Shown here: positions 39,209-49,709 of the stretch, in pieces
Layout of the letters: every line of letters starts with the position of its first letter
How positions within the stretch are numbered: the stretch's first letter is position 1
Assembly (NCBI GenBank): GCA_001314655.1
Contig: LJSF01000016.1
Coordinates: 155,130 to 219,129, forward strand
Direction: 5' to 3'
DNA: 64,000 nt
From: Rhodobacteraceae bacterium HLUCCA08
GTDB lineage: Bacteria; Pseudomonadota; Alphaproteobacteria; Rhodobacterales; Rhodobacteraceae
Notes under the pieces: generated by a model
Databases searched by the model: none
Told to the model about the DNA's origin: nothing
Seen by the model: the letters and a program-made list of their open reading frames with translations, nothing else
Made by a program: the position numbers and the translations under genes

Positions 39209-39775
39209 CTATAGACCCAGCATCTGGTGCAGTTCGGCCAGGGCCTGCGGGCCCAGTTCCCGGCCGCCGGTCAGCGCCATCAGGGATGCCTGGATATCGG
39301 CCTGGGCCGACTGGGCCGCGGTCGTTGTCCGTTCGTAGTCGGATATCGCCTGCCGCAAGGCCGCGTCGTAGCTGCCATCGGGGAATTGCGCGGCCCGTTC
39401 GACGGCCGAAAGGTTCTGAAGACGAATCAACTCTCGCGCGGCGACATTCTGCCGTTCGATCAGGGCGGCGCCGTCGCGATAGGTATCGCGATAGACCGCA
39501 AGGCGCGCCGGCGTGCTGTCGGTCGCGGCATTCTGCAGCGCATTCTGGTTCGCGTTCGCCGCGTTCAGCCCGCGTTGCTGGCCGGCACTCGGGCCGCGAT
39601 CATTGCCGTTGTTGTCGTTGCGGTTGCCGTTGTTGTCGTTGCGGTTCGAATTGTCGTTCCCGTTTCCGTTGTTGTCCCCCCGCCCGGCATGGGATGCCGC
39701 CGGCGCAAGCGTCGCCAGCGCCAGCACGAGGGCGACGGAACGAAGGACGACAGGTGCAAGTGCGGCGGGAAACAC
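39209..39775 (-). CDS. Secreted protein with Asn/Asp-rich low-complexity segment
   Basis: 188 residues from a GTG at 39775 with GGAG upstream; no in-frame ATG exists. A signal peptide ([20 protein letters not shown]) is followed by a repetitive stretch, residues about 31-60, of Asn, Asp, Gly and Arg ([18 protein letters not shown]), then an alanine/glutamine-rich helical domain ([34 protein letters not shown]). The repeats are encoded by tandem GTTGTTGTCGTTGCGG-like units, which can change length by slippage. No function is known to me. Possibly a calcium- or surface-interacting exported protein. Confidence 0.75.
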   Translation of the reverse strand: MFPAALAPVVLRSVALVLALATLAPAASHAGRGDNNGNGNDNSNRNDNNGNRNDNNGNDRGPSAGQQRGLNAANANQNALQNAATDSTPARLAVYRDTYRDGAALIERQNVAARELIRLQNLSAVERAAQFPDGSYDAALRQAISDYERTTTAAQSAQADIQASLMALTGGRELGPQALAELHQMLGL

Positions 39776-39878
39776 GGCAAGGGCTCCGATGATGAAATCG
39801 ATCTGTCAGACCCTACGAATCAATACCGCCTCGGCTTTGGCACAAATACGGCACAAGCACGGCGGTGCGGAAACAATA

Positions 39879-39904
39879 GGGGCGCTTCGTTTCCGAAGCG
39901 CCCC
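39879..39904. terminator. Terminator hairpin after the ABC importer operon
   Basis: Eleven-base perfect arms GGGGCGCTTCG/CGAAGCGCCCC with a TTTC loop, 24 bases beyond the stop of the minus-strand solute-binding protein. On the minus strand CTATTGTTT follows. Confidence 0.75.
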
Positions 39905-39927
39905 TGTTTCACCGGCATGACGTTGCG

Positions 39928-41478
39928 TCAGACGCGCCACCAGCGCTCGGCCATGCGGGCATTGTCCATCTGCCACAGATTGCCGACGGTTTCCGGGGAC
40001 TGGATGCTGTTGCTGATGCCCTGCACGTAATTCGCGAACATCGGCACCAGAACACCGCCTTCGTCACGCAGGATCTGCTGCATCTCGAAATACATCTCGC
40101 GGCGGCGATCGCTGTCCAGCTCGGCCCGGGCCTCGATCAGCAGATCCTGGAACCGCTCGCTGTCGTCGCGGCCCCAGCGGCTGTCGTTCCAGGGTCCGCC
40201 ATCCTCATAGGCGGTCGAGAACATCCAGTCCTCCGTCGCGCGGCCCGACCAGTAGGACGCGCAGAACGGCTTTTTCAGCCAGACGTTCGACCAATAGCCG
40301 TCCGCTGGTTCCTGGATCACGTTGATGTTGATCCCGGCCGCCGAAGCGGACGCCTGGAACAGCTGTGCTGCATCCACCGCGCCTTCGAAAGCCGCGGACG
40401 AGGCCGACAGGTCGATATTCAGGCTGTCGAGCCCCGATTGCTGCAGCCAGTAGCGGGCCTGGTCCGGATCGTAGGCAAGCTGCTCCATCTCGGCATTGTA
40501 GTATTGGTTGGCCGGCCCGATCGGGCTGTCATTGCCGATCATCCCGTGGCCCAGCAGGATCTTGTCGACCATCTCTTGCCGGTTGATCCCGTATTTCAGC
40601 GCCTTGCGGACATTCACATCGTCGAACGGCGCGATATCCGTCAGCATCGGGAAGATGTAGTGCTGGTTGCCGGTCAGTTCCTGGATGCGCAGGTTCGGGT
40701 TGGCCCGCAGCAGGTTCTCGGCCTTGAAGTCGATCCGGTTGATCGCGTCGACCTGGCCGGTCAGCAGCGCGTTCATCCGCGCGGTGTTGTCGTTGATCGC
40801 GATATATTCGATCTCGTCGAAATAGCCGGCCGCATCGCCCTTGTAATGGTCGGGATAGCGGGTCGCGACCATGCGCACGCCCGGATCGAAGCTGCGCACC
40901 TGATACAGGCCGGTGCCGATCCCGTTGGCGATCGCGTCCTCGATCTGCCCGGCGGGGAAGATCAGGATGTGATAATCCGACAGCAGGTAGGGCAGATCGG
41001 CATTGCCGGCATTCAGGGTCAGCTGCACCTGGTGATCGCCGGTCCTGGTCATTTCGACGATGTTCTCGACGATCGGCTTGGCAGCCGATTTCGACTCTTC
41101 GCCCAGGTGCATCTGCAGCGATTCGATCACGTCATCGGCACCGAAAGGCTTGCCGTTGTGGAAGGTCACGCCCTGGCGCAGGTTGAAGGTCCAGGTCTTG
41201 GCGTCGGCGCTGGCCTCCCAATCGGTGGCCAGTTCGCCCACCAGGCTGCCGTCGGCGGCGACCTCGGTCAGGCTGTCGAAGACCGCGCCCTGGGCACAGG
41301 TGATCATGAACAGGTCGGAATGGGTCCGGCTGTCCCAACTGTCCGAGGTATTGGCCCCCGACAGGCCCGCGGTCAGCTTGCCGCCACGGCTTTGGGCGCG
41401 CAGCGGCAGGCCGGTCGCGGCAAGTACACCCGCCGCGGCCCCGGTGCGAAGTAGTCCGCGTCTGCTGATTGTCGTCAT
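39928..41478 (-). CDS. ABC transporter substrate-binding protein, family 5 (peptide type)
   Basis: 516 residues. A Tat signal is visible (SRRGLLRTGAAAGVLAATG), so it should be exported folded to the periplasm. The body matches dipeptide/oligopeptide/nickel-type binding proteins (LATDWEASADAKTWTFNLRQ, VTFHNGKPFGADDVIESL, APFDDVNVRKALKYGINR). It is the last gene of a minus-strand operon encoding two permeases and a double ATPase. The ligand cannot be read from sequence; peptides are the default, but opines or glycosides are possible. Confidence 0.9.
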   Translation of the reverse strand: MTTISRRGLLRTGAAAGVLAATGLPLRAQSRGGKLTAGLSGANTSDSWDSRTHSDLFMITCAQGAVFDSLTEVAADGSLVGELATDWEASADAKTWTFNLRQGVTFHNGKPFGADDVIESLQMHLGEESKSAAKPIVENIVEMTRTGDHQVQLTLNAGNADLPYLLSDYHILIFPAGQIEDAIANGIGTGLYQVRSFDPGVRMVATRYPDHYKGDAAGYFDEIEYIAINDNTARMNALLTGQVDAINRIDFKAENLLRANPNLRIQELTGNQHYIFPMLTDIAPFDDVNVRKALKYGINRQEMVDKILLGHGMIGNDSPIGPANQYYNAEMEQLAYDPDQARYWLQQSGLDSLNIDLSASSAAFEGAVDAAQLFQASASAAGININVIQEPADGYWSNVWLKKPFCASYWSGRATEDWMFSTAYEDGGPWNDSRWGRDDSERFQDLLIEARAELDSDRRREMYFEMQQILRDEGGVLVPMFANYVQGISNSIQSPETVGNLWQMDNARMAERWWRV

Positions 41479-41523
41479 TTGGGTCGTCTCCCTGTTTGTC
41501 GTCGCCAGTCTAGGCTGATTCGG

Positions 41524-43179
<1,656 letters not shown>

Positions 43180-43182
43180 CGC

Positions 43183-44508
43183 CTACTCCTTGAGCCCCGA
43201 GGATTTCTGCAGCATCCAGTCGACCACGAAATTGACCCCCACGGTCAACAGCGCGATCGCCCCGGCGGCCAGCAGCGGGGTCACCGCCGCCATCGGCGCG
43301 AATTGCGCGTAATTGATGAAGGCGGCCAGGTCGCGCACCATGGTGCCCCAGTCGGCCAGCGGCGGCTGGATGCCGACCCCCAGGAAGGACAGCGCCGCGA
43401 TCGTCAGGAAAACAAAGCAGAACCGCAGCCCGAACTCTGCCAGAAGCGGCGCGGTGGCGTTGGGCAGGATTTCCCGGAACACCAGGTAGCCCAGGCCCTC
43501 GCCGCGCAGCTTGGCGGCCTCGATATAATCCATCACGACGATATTGATCCCCACCGCCCGGGCCAGCCGGAAAACGCGGGTGCTGTCGATCACGGCGATG
43601 ATGACGATCATGAAATAGGTCAGCGGGATCCCGGTCTGGGGGGCCCAGACCGCAGCGATGGTCATCAGCAGCAGGGCGAAGATCAGCGACGGGATCGCCA
43701 TCAGCACGTCGACCCCGCGGCTGAGCAACTGGTCGAGCCAACCGCCCAGCGTCGCCGCCAGAAGGCCCAGGGTGCCGCCCAGGAAGAAGGCCAGCAGCGT
43801 GGTGACGAAGGCGATGCCGACGGTGTTCTGGGCGCCGAAGATCAGGCGCGACAGGATATCGCGGCCGATCTGGTCAGTGCCCAGGGGAAAGTCCGGATTG
43901 CCGCCCAGCGCAGGATCGCCGCCGGCGACGACATTGGCGAGTTCGAACACCTGTTCCTGGCCATGCGGCGCGATCGGGCCGACCAGATACATCACGACAA
44001 ACACCAAGTTCACCGCAAACACCAGCCCGCCGAACCCGGTCGCGGCGGCGTCACCTGTATTGCGACGGACGATCTCGGTCAGGATCATGCCGACCACGGC
44101 GACGATGATCACCGTGCGCAGGGAAATCTGCCCGGCGAATATGGCGACGAAGGAATAGACAAGGATCACCAGGATCCCGAAGGCGGCGGTCAGCGGCATC
44201 TGCCGGAACAGCTTGCGTGTGCCCTCGGTCCCGATCAGGCGGCCGAGCTCGCGGAACAGGTAGGCCGCGACGGCAAAGATGACGAAACCCTGCACGGCCC
44301 AGCGAAAGAACACCGCCCCGGGTTGCAGATAGAGCCAGGTGCCGCCGGCCAGCGCCGCGGCGGCCAGGGCAAAGCCGAATGCCTCGCCGTAGCTCATGTC
44401 GCGGAACCGCGGAGCATTGCCGGTGACCCATCGCCCGCCGGCCCGGAACACCCAGCCCAGCGCCGCGACCGCGAGGAGCGTCGCGATGATCCAGAGCCAG
44501 GCGCTCAT
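43183..44508 (-). CDS. ABC transporter permease (DppC type) with long N-terminal membrane extension
   Basis: 441 residues, about 140 more than a normal DppC. The C-terminal half is a standard importer permease: GTDQIGRDILSRLIFGAQN, and the EAA loop EAAKLRGEGLGYLVFREILP. The N-terminal part has several extra hydrophobic segments (WLWIIATLLAVAALGWVFRA, AAFGILVILVYSFVAIFAGQ, VIIVAVVGMILTEIV) before the first canonical helix. The start overlaps the DppB-like stop as ATGA. The role of the extension is unknown. Confidence 0.9.
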   Translation of the reverse strand: MSAWLWIIATLLAVAALGWVFRAGGRWVTGNAPRFRDMSYGEAFGFALAAAALAGGTWLYLQPGAVFFRWAVQGFVIFAVAAYLFRELGRLIGTEGTRKLFRQMPLTAAFGILVILVYSFVAIFAGQISLRTVIIVAVVGMILTEIVRRNTGDAAATGFGGLVFAVNLVFVVMYLVGPIAPHGQEQVFELANVVAGGDPALGGNPDFPLGTDQIGRDILSRLIFGAQNTVGIAFVTTLLAFFLGGTLGLLAATLGGWLDQLLSRGVDVLMAIPSLIFALLLMTIAAVWAPQTGIPLTYFMIVIIAVIDSTRVFRLARAVGINIVVMDYIEAAKLRGEGLGYLVFREILPNATAPLLAEFGLRFCFVFLTIAALSFLGVGIQPPLADWGTMVRDLAAFINYAQFAPMAAVTPLLAAGAIALLTVGVNFVVDWMLQKSSGLKE

Positions 44509-45482
44509 TTCGGATGCCTCAGCCGCGGGTTGGACAGGATCGACAGGATGTCCGCGGTCAGGTTCAGCAGGATATAGGCGGCGGCGAAGATCAGGCAGCA
44601 GGCCTGCACCACCGGGATATCGCGGATCTTGACGCTGTCGACGAACAGCTGGCCGATGCCGGGATAGACGAACACCACCTCGACCACCACGACCCCGGTG
44701 ATCAGATAGGCCAGGTTCAGCGCGATCACGTTGATGATCGGGGCCAGCGCATTGGGCAGGGCATGCCGCACGATCACCCGCATCGGCGACATGCCCTTGA
44801 GCCGCGCCATCTCGATATAGGGGCTGGCCAGAAGGTTGATGATCGCCGCCCGGGTCATCCGCATCATGTGTGCCATCACGACCAGCGTCAGGGTCAGCGC
44901 CGGCAGCAGGGTCTTTTCCAGCTTTTCGCCGAAGGACATGTCGGAATTGATGTTCGACAGCGGCTGAAGGATCGGGTTCAGCACCGCCAGCAGCAGGATC
45001 AGCACATAGGCCAGAAAGAACTCGGGACTCGAGATCGAGGTGAGCGAGAAGATGTTCACGGCCCTGTCGAACGGCGTGTTGCGGTACAGCGCGGCCAGCA
45101 CGCCAAGCATCACCGAAACCGGCACCGCGATCGCGGCGGTGACCCCGGCCAGGAACAGGGTGTTCCCGAGCCGCGGCGCGATCTGTTCGGCCACGGTGAC
45201 GGTTCCGGCACCGCCCATGTTGCTGGCAAAGTTGAGCTGCGCGAAGGACGTCCCGAGGTCGAGGGTCAGAAGCTTACCCAGCCAGCTGAAATATCGCGCC
45301 GTCAGGCTCTTGTCGAGTTCGAGGGATTCCCGGATTGCCGCCGAGGCCTCTTCCGTGGCGCCCTGGCCCAGGATGACCTGGGCGAAATCGCCGGGCAGCA
45401 TGTTGACCGCGACAAAGATCACGATCGAAACCACCAGGAGAGTGATCAGGCCCAGTCCAAGCCGCTGCAGGATAATTCGCAA
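44505..45482 (-). CDS. ABC transporter permease (DppB type)
   Basis: 325 residues from a TTG at 45482; there is no ATG or GTG in frame between it and the upstream stop, so a rare start codon is likely. RIILQRLGLGLITLLVVSIV is the first membrane helix; the EAA loop appears as EMARLKGMSPMRVIVRHALP. It is the first gene of the importer operon and its upstream flank has GAGAGGG at some distance. Confidence 0.88.
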   Translation of the reverse strand: MRIILQRLGLGLITLLVVSIVIFVAVNMLPGDFAQVILGQGATEEASAAIRESLELDKSLTARYFSWLGKLLTLDLGTSFAQLNFASNMGGAGTVTVAEQIAPRLGNTLFLAGVTAAIAVPVSVMLGVLAALYRNTPFDRAVNIFSLTSISSPEFFLAYVLILLLAVLNPILQPLSNINSDMSFGEKLEKTLLPALTLTLVVMAHMMRMTRAAIINLLASPYIEMARLKGMSPMRVIVRHALPNALAPIINVIALNLAYLITGVVVVEVVFVYPGIGQLFVDSVKIRDIPVVQACCLIFAAAYILLNLTADILSILSNPRLRHPK

Positions 45483-45553
45483 GACTACCGGCAGTGGCCC
45501 TCTCCCTGGTTCCTCGTCACAAGGTTAGCGGCTGATCCCGGCGTTGCAACCCA

Positions 45554-46540
45554 CTAGCTTGAGCGCGACGCCGGCGCGGCGAACCGATCCATGGCGCGGA
45601 CCAGTTCGGCGCTGATGCCGGGTTCCGACAGGGCGTGACCGGCCTTGGGCACCATATGCAGTCGCGCCGCGGGCCAGGCCTGCGCCAGAAGATGCGCGGA
45701 CATCGGCGGGCAGATCATGTCGAACCGGCCCTGGACGATGACGCCGGGAATGGCGGCGATCCGGTCCATCCGGTTCAGGATCTGCCGCTCGGCGTCCAGA
45801 AAGGCGCCATGGGTGAAATAGTGGTTTTCGAGCCGGGCAAAGGCGCGGGCGTAATCGGCGGGCCCTTCGCCATGCGCGCCGTCGCTGTCGATCGAGGCCA
45901 GGGCGTTTTCCCAGGATGCCCAGGCGCGGGCAAAGCGCAACTCCTGCATCCGGTCGCCCGAGAACAGGCGCCGATTGTAGGCGCCGATCAGGTCGTGCCG
46001 TTCATCCTCGGGCACCAGCGCCGCAAAGCGCGCCCACAGATCGGGCCAGAACTGCCCGGCACCGCCGCCATAGAACCAGTCAAGCTCTCGCTGCGTCGCC
46101 AGAAAGACCCCTCGCAGGGCAAGCGCCTGAACCCGGTTCGGATGCTCTTGCGCATAGACCAGTGCCAGGGTCGCGCCCCAACTGCCGCCGAAGACCGTCC
46201 AGGCGTCGATACCCAGGGTTTCGCGGATCAGCTCGATATCCGCGACCAGATGCCAGGTGGTGTTCGCCTCGACGCTGGCATGGGGCCGCGAGCGTCCGCA
46301 CCCGCGCTGGTCGAACAGGACCACGCGCCAGACCGCCGGGTCGAAATAGCGTCGCATCGCCGGCGAACAGCCGCCGCCGGGACCGCCATGCAGCACCACG
46401 ACCGGACGGCCCTCGGGATTTCCGCATTGTTCGACATGGACGGTATGGCCATCGCCCACCTCAAGCATGCGCTGATCGAACGGATCGATCGGCGGATACA
46501 GGGTAAGGGGCGCGCGCTTTTGACCTGAGACCTTGTCCAT
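45554..46540 (-). CDS. pip: Proline iminopeptidase
   Basis: 328 residues from the ATG at 46540 with GAGGGA upstream. An alpha/beta hydrolase of peptidase family S33: oxyanion segment HGGPGGGCSP at 51-60, nucleophile S120 in GGSWGATLAL, and histidine in PKAGHALSEPG; the aspartate is probably in QGRFDMICPP. It removes N-terminal proline from peptides. Its position next to a peptide importer (separate operon, same strand) suggests peptide use. Confidence 0.93.
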   Translation of the reverse strand: MDKVSGQKRAPLTLYPPIDPFDQRMLEVGDGHTVHVEQCGNPEGRPVVVLHGGPGGGCSPAMRRYFDPAVWRVVLFDQRGCGRSRPHASVEANTTWHLVADIELIRETLGIDAWTVFGGSWGATLALVYAQEHPNRVQALALRGVFLATQRELDWFYGGGAGQFWPDLWARFAALVPEDERHDLIGAYNRRLFSGDRMQELRFARAWASWENALASIDSDGAHGEGPADYARAFARLENHYFTHGAFLDAERQILNRMDRIAAIPGVIVQGRFDMICPPMSAHLLAQAWPAARLHMVPKAGHALSEPGISAELVRAMDRFAAPASRSS

Positions 46541-46545
46541 GATCC

Positions 46546-46557
46546 CTCTATATAGAG
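46546..46557. promoter_or_regulatory. Palindrome between divergent pip and ubiG
   Basis: CTCTATATAGAG, a perfect 12-base palindrome in a 66-base divergent gap. It includes TATATA that could serve as a -10 in either direction, though no good -35 pairs with it. Confidence 0.35.
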
Positions 46558-46606
46558 CCGGGAATGCGCTGCCCATGGCGGCGCGGCAAAATTTCGGGAG
46601 CACGAC

Positions 46607-47350
46607 ATGGAAACCGCGCTAAGCACCGTCGATGCAGGGGAAATCGCCAAGTTCGAGGCGATGGCCGCCGAGTGGTGGGACCCCGAGGGCAAGTTCAAGC
46701 CGCTGCATATGCTCAACCCCACGCGCCTGGATTACATCACCGCCCAGATCGCCGGCGAATTCGGGCGTAACCTGATGGAAGACAAGCCTTTTTCCGGGTT
46801 GCGGCTGCTGGATATCGGCTGTGGCGGCGGGCTGCTGTGCGAACCGATGGCGCGGTTGGGCGCCACCGTCGTCGGCGCCGACGCGGCCGCGCGCAACATC
46901 CCCGTGGCGCAGGTGCATGCGCAGCAATCGGGTCTGGAGATCGACTATCGCCACACCACCGCCGAGGCCCTGGCCGAGGCGGGAGAGCCGTTCGACGTGG
47001 TGCTGAACATGGAAGTGGTCGAACATGTCGCCGACCCGCTGACCTACCTGACCGCCTGTCGCAACCTGCTGAAACCGAACGGCTTGCACATCTGTTCGAC
47101 GATCAACCGGAATCCGAAAAGTTTTGCCATGGCGATCGTCGGCGCCGAATGGGTGATGCGCTGGCTGCCCAAGGGCACCCATGAATGGGCCAAGTTCATC
47201 ACCCCGGACGAGCTGTTCGACCTGCTGCGCCGGGCCGGGCTGGACCCGGTCGACCGCAAGGGGTTCAAGTTCAACCCGCTGGGCTGGTCCTGGTCGATTT
47301 CAGACCGCGACCTGAGCGTGAACTACGTCACCGCCGCGATCCGTCGCTAG
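46607..47350 (+). CDS. ubiG: Ubiquinone biosynthesis O-methyltransferase
   Basis: 247 residues, a class I SAM-dependent methyltransferase. [19 protein letters not shown], then [29 protein letters not shown] and [11 protein letters not shown] are diagnostic for UbiG, which carries out both O-methylation steps of ubiquinone synthesis. Length is standard. Confidence 0.96.
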   Translation: METALSTVDAGEIAKFEAMAAEWWDPEGKFKPLHMLNPTRLDYITAQIAGEFGRNLMEDKPFSGLRLLDIGCGGGLLCEPMARLGATVVGADAAARNIPVAQVHAQQSGLEIDYRHTTAEALAEAGEPFDVVLNMEVVEHVADPLTYLTACRNLLKPNGLHICSTINRNPKSFAMAIVGAEWVMRWLPKGTHEWAKFITPDELFDLLRRAGLDPVDRKGFKFNPLGWSWSISDRDLSVNYVTAAIRR

Positions 47351-47358
47351 GCCGCGGC

Positions 47359-47377
47359 GCGGCGCACCCTGCGCCGC
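47359..47377. terminator. Hairpin between convergent ubiG and marR
   Basis: Eight-base perfect arms GCGGCGCA/TGCGCCGC with a CCC loop, nine bases after the ubiG stop. No T-run follows. Confidence 0.45.
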
Positions 47378-47397
47378 CGGACCGAGGGTGCGGAACA

Positions 47398-47841
47398 TCA
47401 GCTTTCGCCGGCCAGGTTGATCCGCAGATCGCGCAGCACCGGCAGGATCGCCCGCACCTTGTCGGCCCCGACCCGTTCGACCGCGTCGTGGATGATCGGC
47501 GCGATGGCGGCAAGCGCGGCATCGCGGGCGGCGCGGCCGGCGGGGCTGATCGCCACCTTCTTGCGTCGGGCATCGTCCCAATCGGGGCGGATATGGACGT
47601 AGCCGGCCCATTCCAGCTTGCCCAGCGTGTTTGTCATCGCCCCGCGGGTGACGTGAAAGGTCTTGGCCAGCTGCGCCGGGCTGCGTTCGTCACCGACCCG
47701 GGCCAGGTGATTGAGCACCGAGAAATGATTCAGCTCCATCCCCTTGGGCAGGGCCTTGGCCACATTGTTGCGCGCCAGCTGATCCACGGTCAGGATTTCG
47801 CTGAACAGCGCAACGGCAAGGCTGTCGGTCTGGGCGTTCAT
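47398..47841 (-). CDS. MarR family transcriptional regulator
   Basis: 147 residues with a winged helix-turn-helix: LNHFSVLNHLARVGDERSPA, LAKTFHVTRGAMTNTLGKLE and the wing DWDDARRKKVAIS. The ATG abuts the stop of the nitrilase-family gene, so it is the last member of a comF-grxC-nitrilase-marR run. The ligand and targets are unknown. Confidence 0.9.
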   Translation of the reverse strand: MNAQTDSLAVALFSEILTVDQLARNNVAKALPKGMELNHFSVLNHLARVGDERSPAQLAKTFHVTRGAMTNTLGKLEWAGYVHIRPDWDDARRKKVAISPAGRAARDAALAAIAPIIHDAVERVGADKVRAILPVLRDLRINLAGES

Positions 47842-48669
47842 TCAGGGGCCTTCATAGGCGCGGTCATGGGTCAGCGACGGGATGCGCTGGCGGGCTTGTG
47901 CCACTTCCGCAAGGTCGAGATCAACCAAGCCGATGCCCGGGGCGGTGCCCATGTCCAGCAGCACTTCGCCCCAGGGCGACACCGCCAGGGCATGGCCATG
48001 GGTGCGGCGCGGTTTGCCGGCCAGGGCCCTATGGGTTCCGGTCTGGGCCGCGGCCAGGATATAGCATCCGGTTTCGATCGCGCGGGCGCGCAGCAGGGTT
48101 TCCCAATGCGCCGCGCCGGTGACCGGCGAAAAGGCCGAGGGCACCAGCAGCACCTGCGCCCCGGCCTGGGCCAGCGCGCGGAAAAGATGCGGAAACCGGA
48201 CGTCATAGCAGATCGTCAGGCCCAGCGCGGCAAAGGGCGGTCGCGCGATCACCGCCCGGTCGCCGGGGGCATAACCGGCAGATTCGCGATAGGTTTCGGT
48301 CTCCGACACCTGCACGTCGAACATGTGGATCTTGTCATAGCGGGCGGCGATACCGCCCTCTGGGTCGATCAGGAAAGACCGGTTCACGAAACGTCCGTCG
48401 GCCCCGCCCTTGAGCGCGAGAGACCCGATCGACAGCCAGACCCCCAGCCGCCGCGCGGTGTCGCGCAGGCCGGCGAGCGTGGCGTCGACACCTTCCTCGC
48501 GAAGAACCTGCGTCTGGTGGGCGCGGTCCTGGCTGACGCAATTGGTGACCTCGGGCGTCAGGACAAGATCGGCGCCGCGGGCGGCGGCCTCCTCGACCAT
48601 GGCGGTGGTCGTGGCGAGGTTGTCTTCGGGGTCATCCGAAGAGGTGAGCTGCAGCAGCGCGGCCTTCAC
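47842..48669 (-). CDS. Nitrilase-family carbon-nitrogen hydrolase (Nit1-like, probable deaminated-glutathione amidase)
   Basis: 275 residues. The Glu-Lys-Cys triad is visible: E40 in LTPEVTNC, K113 in YDKIHMFDVQV and C154 in TICYDVRFPHLF. KIHMFDVQVSE and the following residues match the Nit1/YbeM group that hydrolyses deaminated glutathione. It overlaps grxC by four bases, consistent with a thiol-repair setting. Confidence 0.9.
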   Translation of the reverse strand: MKAALLQLTSSDDPEDNLATTTAMVEEAAARGADLVLTPEVTNCVSQDRAHQTQVLREEGVDATLAGLRDTARRLGVWLSIGSLALKGGADGRFVNRSFLIDPEGGIAARYDKIHMFDVQVSETETYRESAGYAPGDRAVIARPPFAALGLTICYDVRFPHLFRALAQAGAQVLLVPSAFSPVTGAAHWETLLRARAIETGCYILAAAQTGTHRALAGKPRRTHGHALAVSPWGEVLLDMGTAPGIGLVDLDLAEVAQARQRIPSLTHDRAYEGP

Positions 48670-48923
48670 GCCGCCAACATCGGGTCGAGCTTGCCGGCCC
48701 GCTCCAGCGCGTGCAGCTCGTCGCTGCCGCCGACATGGTCGCCGCCGATGAAGATCTGCGGCACGGTGGTGCCGCCATTGGCGCGCTGGACCATTTCGGG
48801 CCGCTTGTCGGGATTGGCATAGACGTCGATCTCGGTGAAGGCGACGCCCTTTTTCGTCAGCAGCCGCTTGGCCATCAGACAGTAGCCGCAGAACGGGGTG
48901 GTATAGATTTCGACGGGTTTCAT
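48666..48923 (-). CDS. grxC: Glutaredoxin 3
   Basis: 85 residues from the ATG at 48923. A thioredoxin fold with redox motif C12-G-Y-C15; typical Grx3 has CPYC, so the proline is replaced by glycine. TVPQIFIGGDHVGGSDEL carries the cis-proline and glutathione-binding residues. It reduces disulfides with glutathione. It is followed by the nitrilase-family gene and preceded by comF. Confidence 0.93.
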   Translation of the reverse strand: MKPVEIYTTPFCGYCLMAKRLLTKKGVAFTEIDVYANPDKRPEMVQRANGGTTVPQIFIGGDHVGGSDELHALERAGKLDPMLAA

Positions 48924-48951
48924 ACGTGGACCTTTCGGGTTTCCACGCAAC

Positions 48952-49680
48952 TTAGGTATCTTTGACCACGCGGGCCAGTGCCGCGATGCAGACCTGCCTT
49001 GCTCCGGCGACGTGGCAGGCCTCGGTCGCGGCGGCGAAAGTGGCGCCCGAGGTCATCACGTCATCGACCAGCAGGATGTCGCGGCCGTCCAGCATCGCGC
49101 CGTGCCGGGGATGGGGCGCGATGGCACCCTGCAGCGCAGCGAAGCGTGCCGCCTTGTCGTGCCCGTCGAGCTTGCGGGTGCGGCGGGGGCGGATCAGCGC
49201 GTCGGGCCGGTGCGGCAGGCCGGCCTGGCGCGCCAGCTGGGCCGACAGCAAGGCGGCCTGGTTGTAGCGCCGCCGCAACAGGCGGGTGCGGTGCAGGGGG
49301 ACGGGCAGGACCAGCGTGTCCGGCGTCAGCAGGGGCCGGGCGGCGCGCAGCAGCCAGGCGGCAAGCGCCGGGGCCAGATCGGTCCGGTCGCCATGCTTGA
49401 GCTGCAGGATCATCCGCCGCGCCCGCCCGTCATAGACCAGCGCGGCACGGCCATGGGCCCAGGGCCGCGCGGTGGTCATGCAATCGTCGCACAGGACAGG
49501 GTCATCCCCGCCCTCGCCGGGCAGCGGCGTGCCGCAGACGTCACAGGTCAACCCGGTGATGAAGGGCGTGTCGCGCCAGCACGGGCCGCACAGAGCGGAC
49601 TCCGTTTCGGTCGGATCGCCGCAGGCCAGACATTGCGGTGGATAGATCGCCCGAAGCACCTTGTCGATCGCGGTTTGCAT
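48952..49680 (-). CDS. comF: ComF family phosphoribosyltransferase-like protein
   Basis: 242 residues. N-terminal cysteine pairs (CLACGDP, CGPCW, CDVCG, CDDCM) suggest a zinc site; the C-terminal half has the PRPP-binding motif ILLVDDVMTSGATF. Members are linked to DNA uptake in competent bacteria. It also resembles amidophosphoribosyltransferases. Confidence 0.92.
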   Translation of the reverse strand: MQTAIDKVLRAIYPPQCLACGDPTETESALCGPCWRDTPFITGLTCDVCGTPLPGEGGDDPVLCDDCMTTARPWAHGRAALVYDGRARRMILQLKHGDRTDLAPALAAWLLRAARPLLTPDTLVLPVPLHRTRLLRRRYNQAALLSAQLARQAGLPHRPDALIRPRRTRKLDGHDKAARFAALQGAIAPHPRHGAMLDGRDILLVDDVMTSGATFAAATEACHVAGARQVCIAALARVVKDT

Positions 49681-49709
49681 CCCCTCGCCTTTCGCCTAGA
49701 TGGGCTGTC

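Noticed and set aside
39600..39690. Short repeats resembling a CRISPR array
   Set aside because: Units are codon-based and lie in frame in a secreted protein; there are no unique spacers of constant length and no cas genes.
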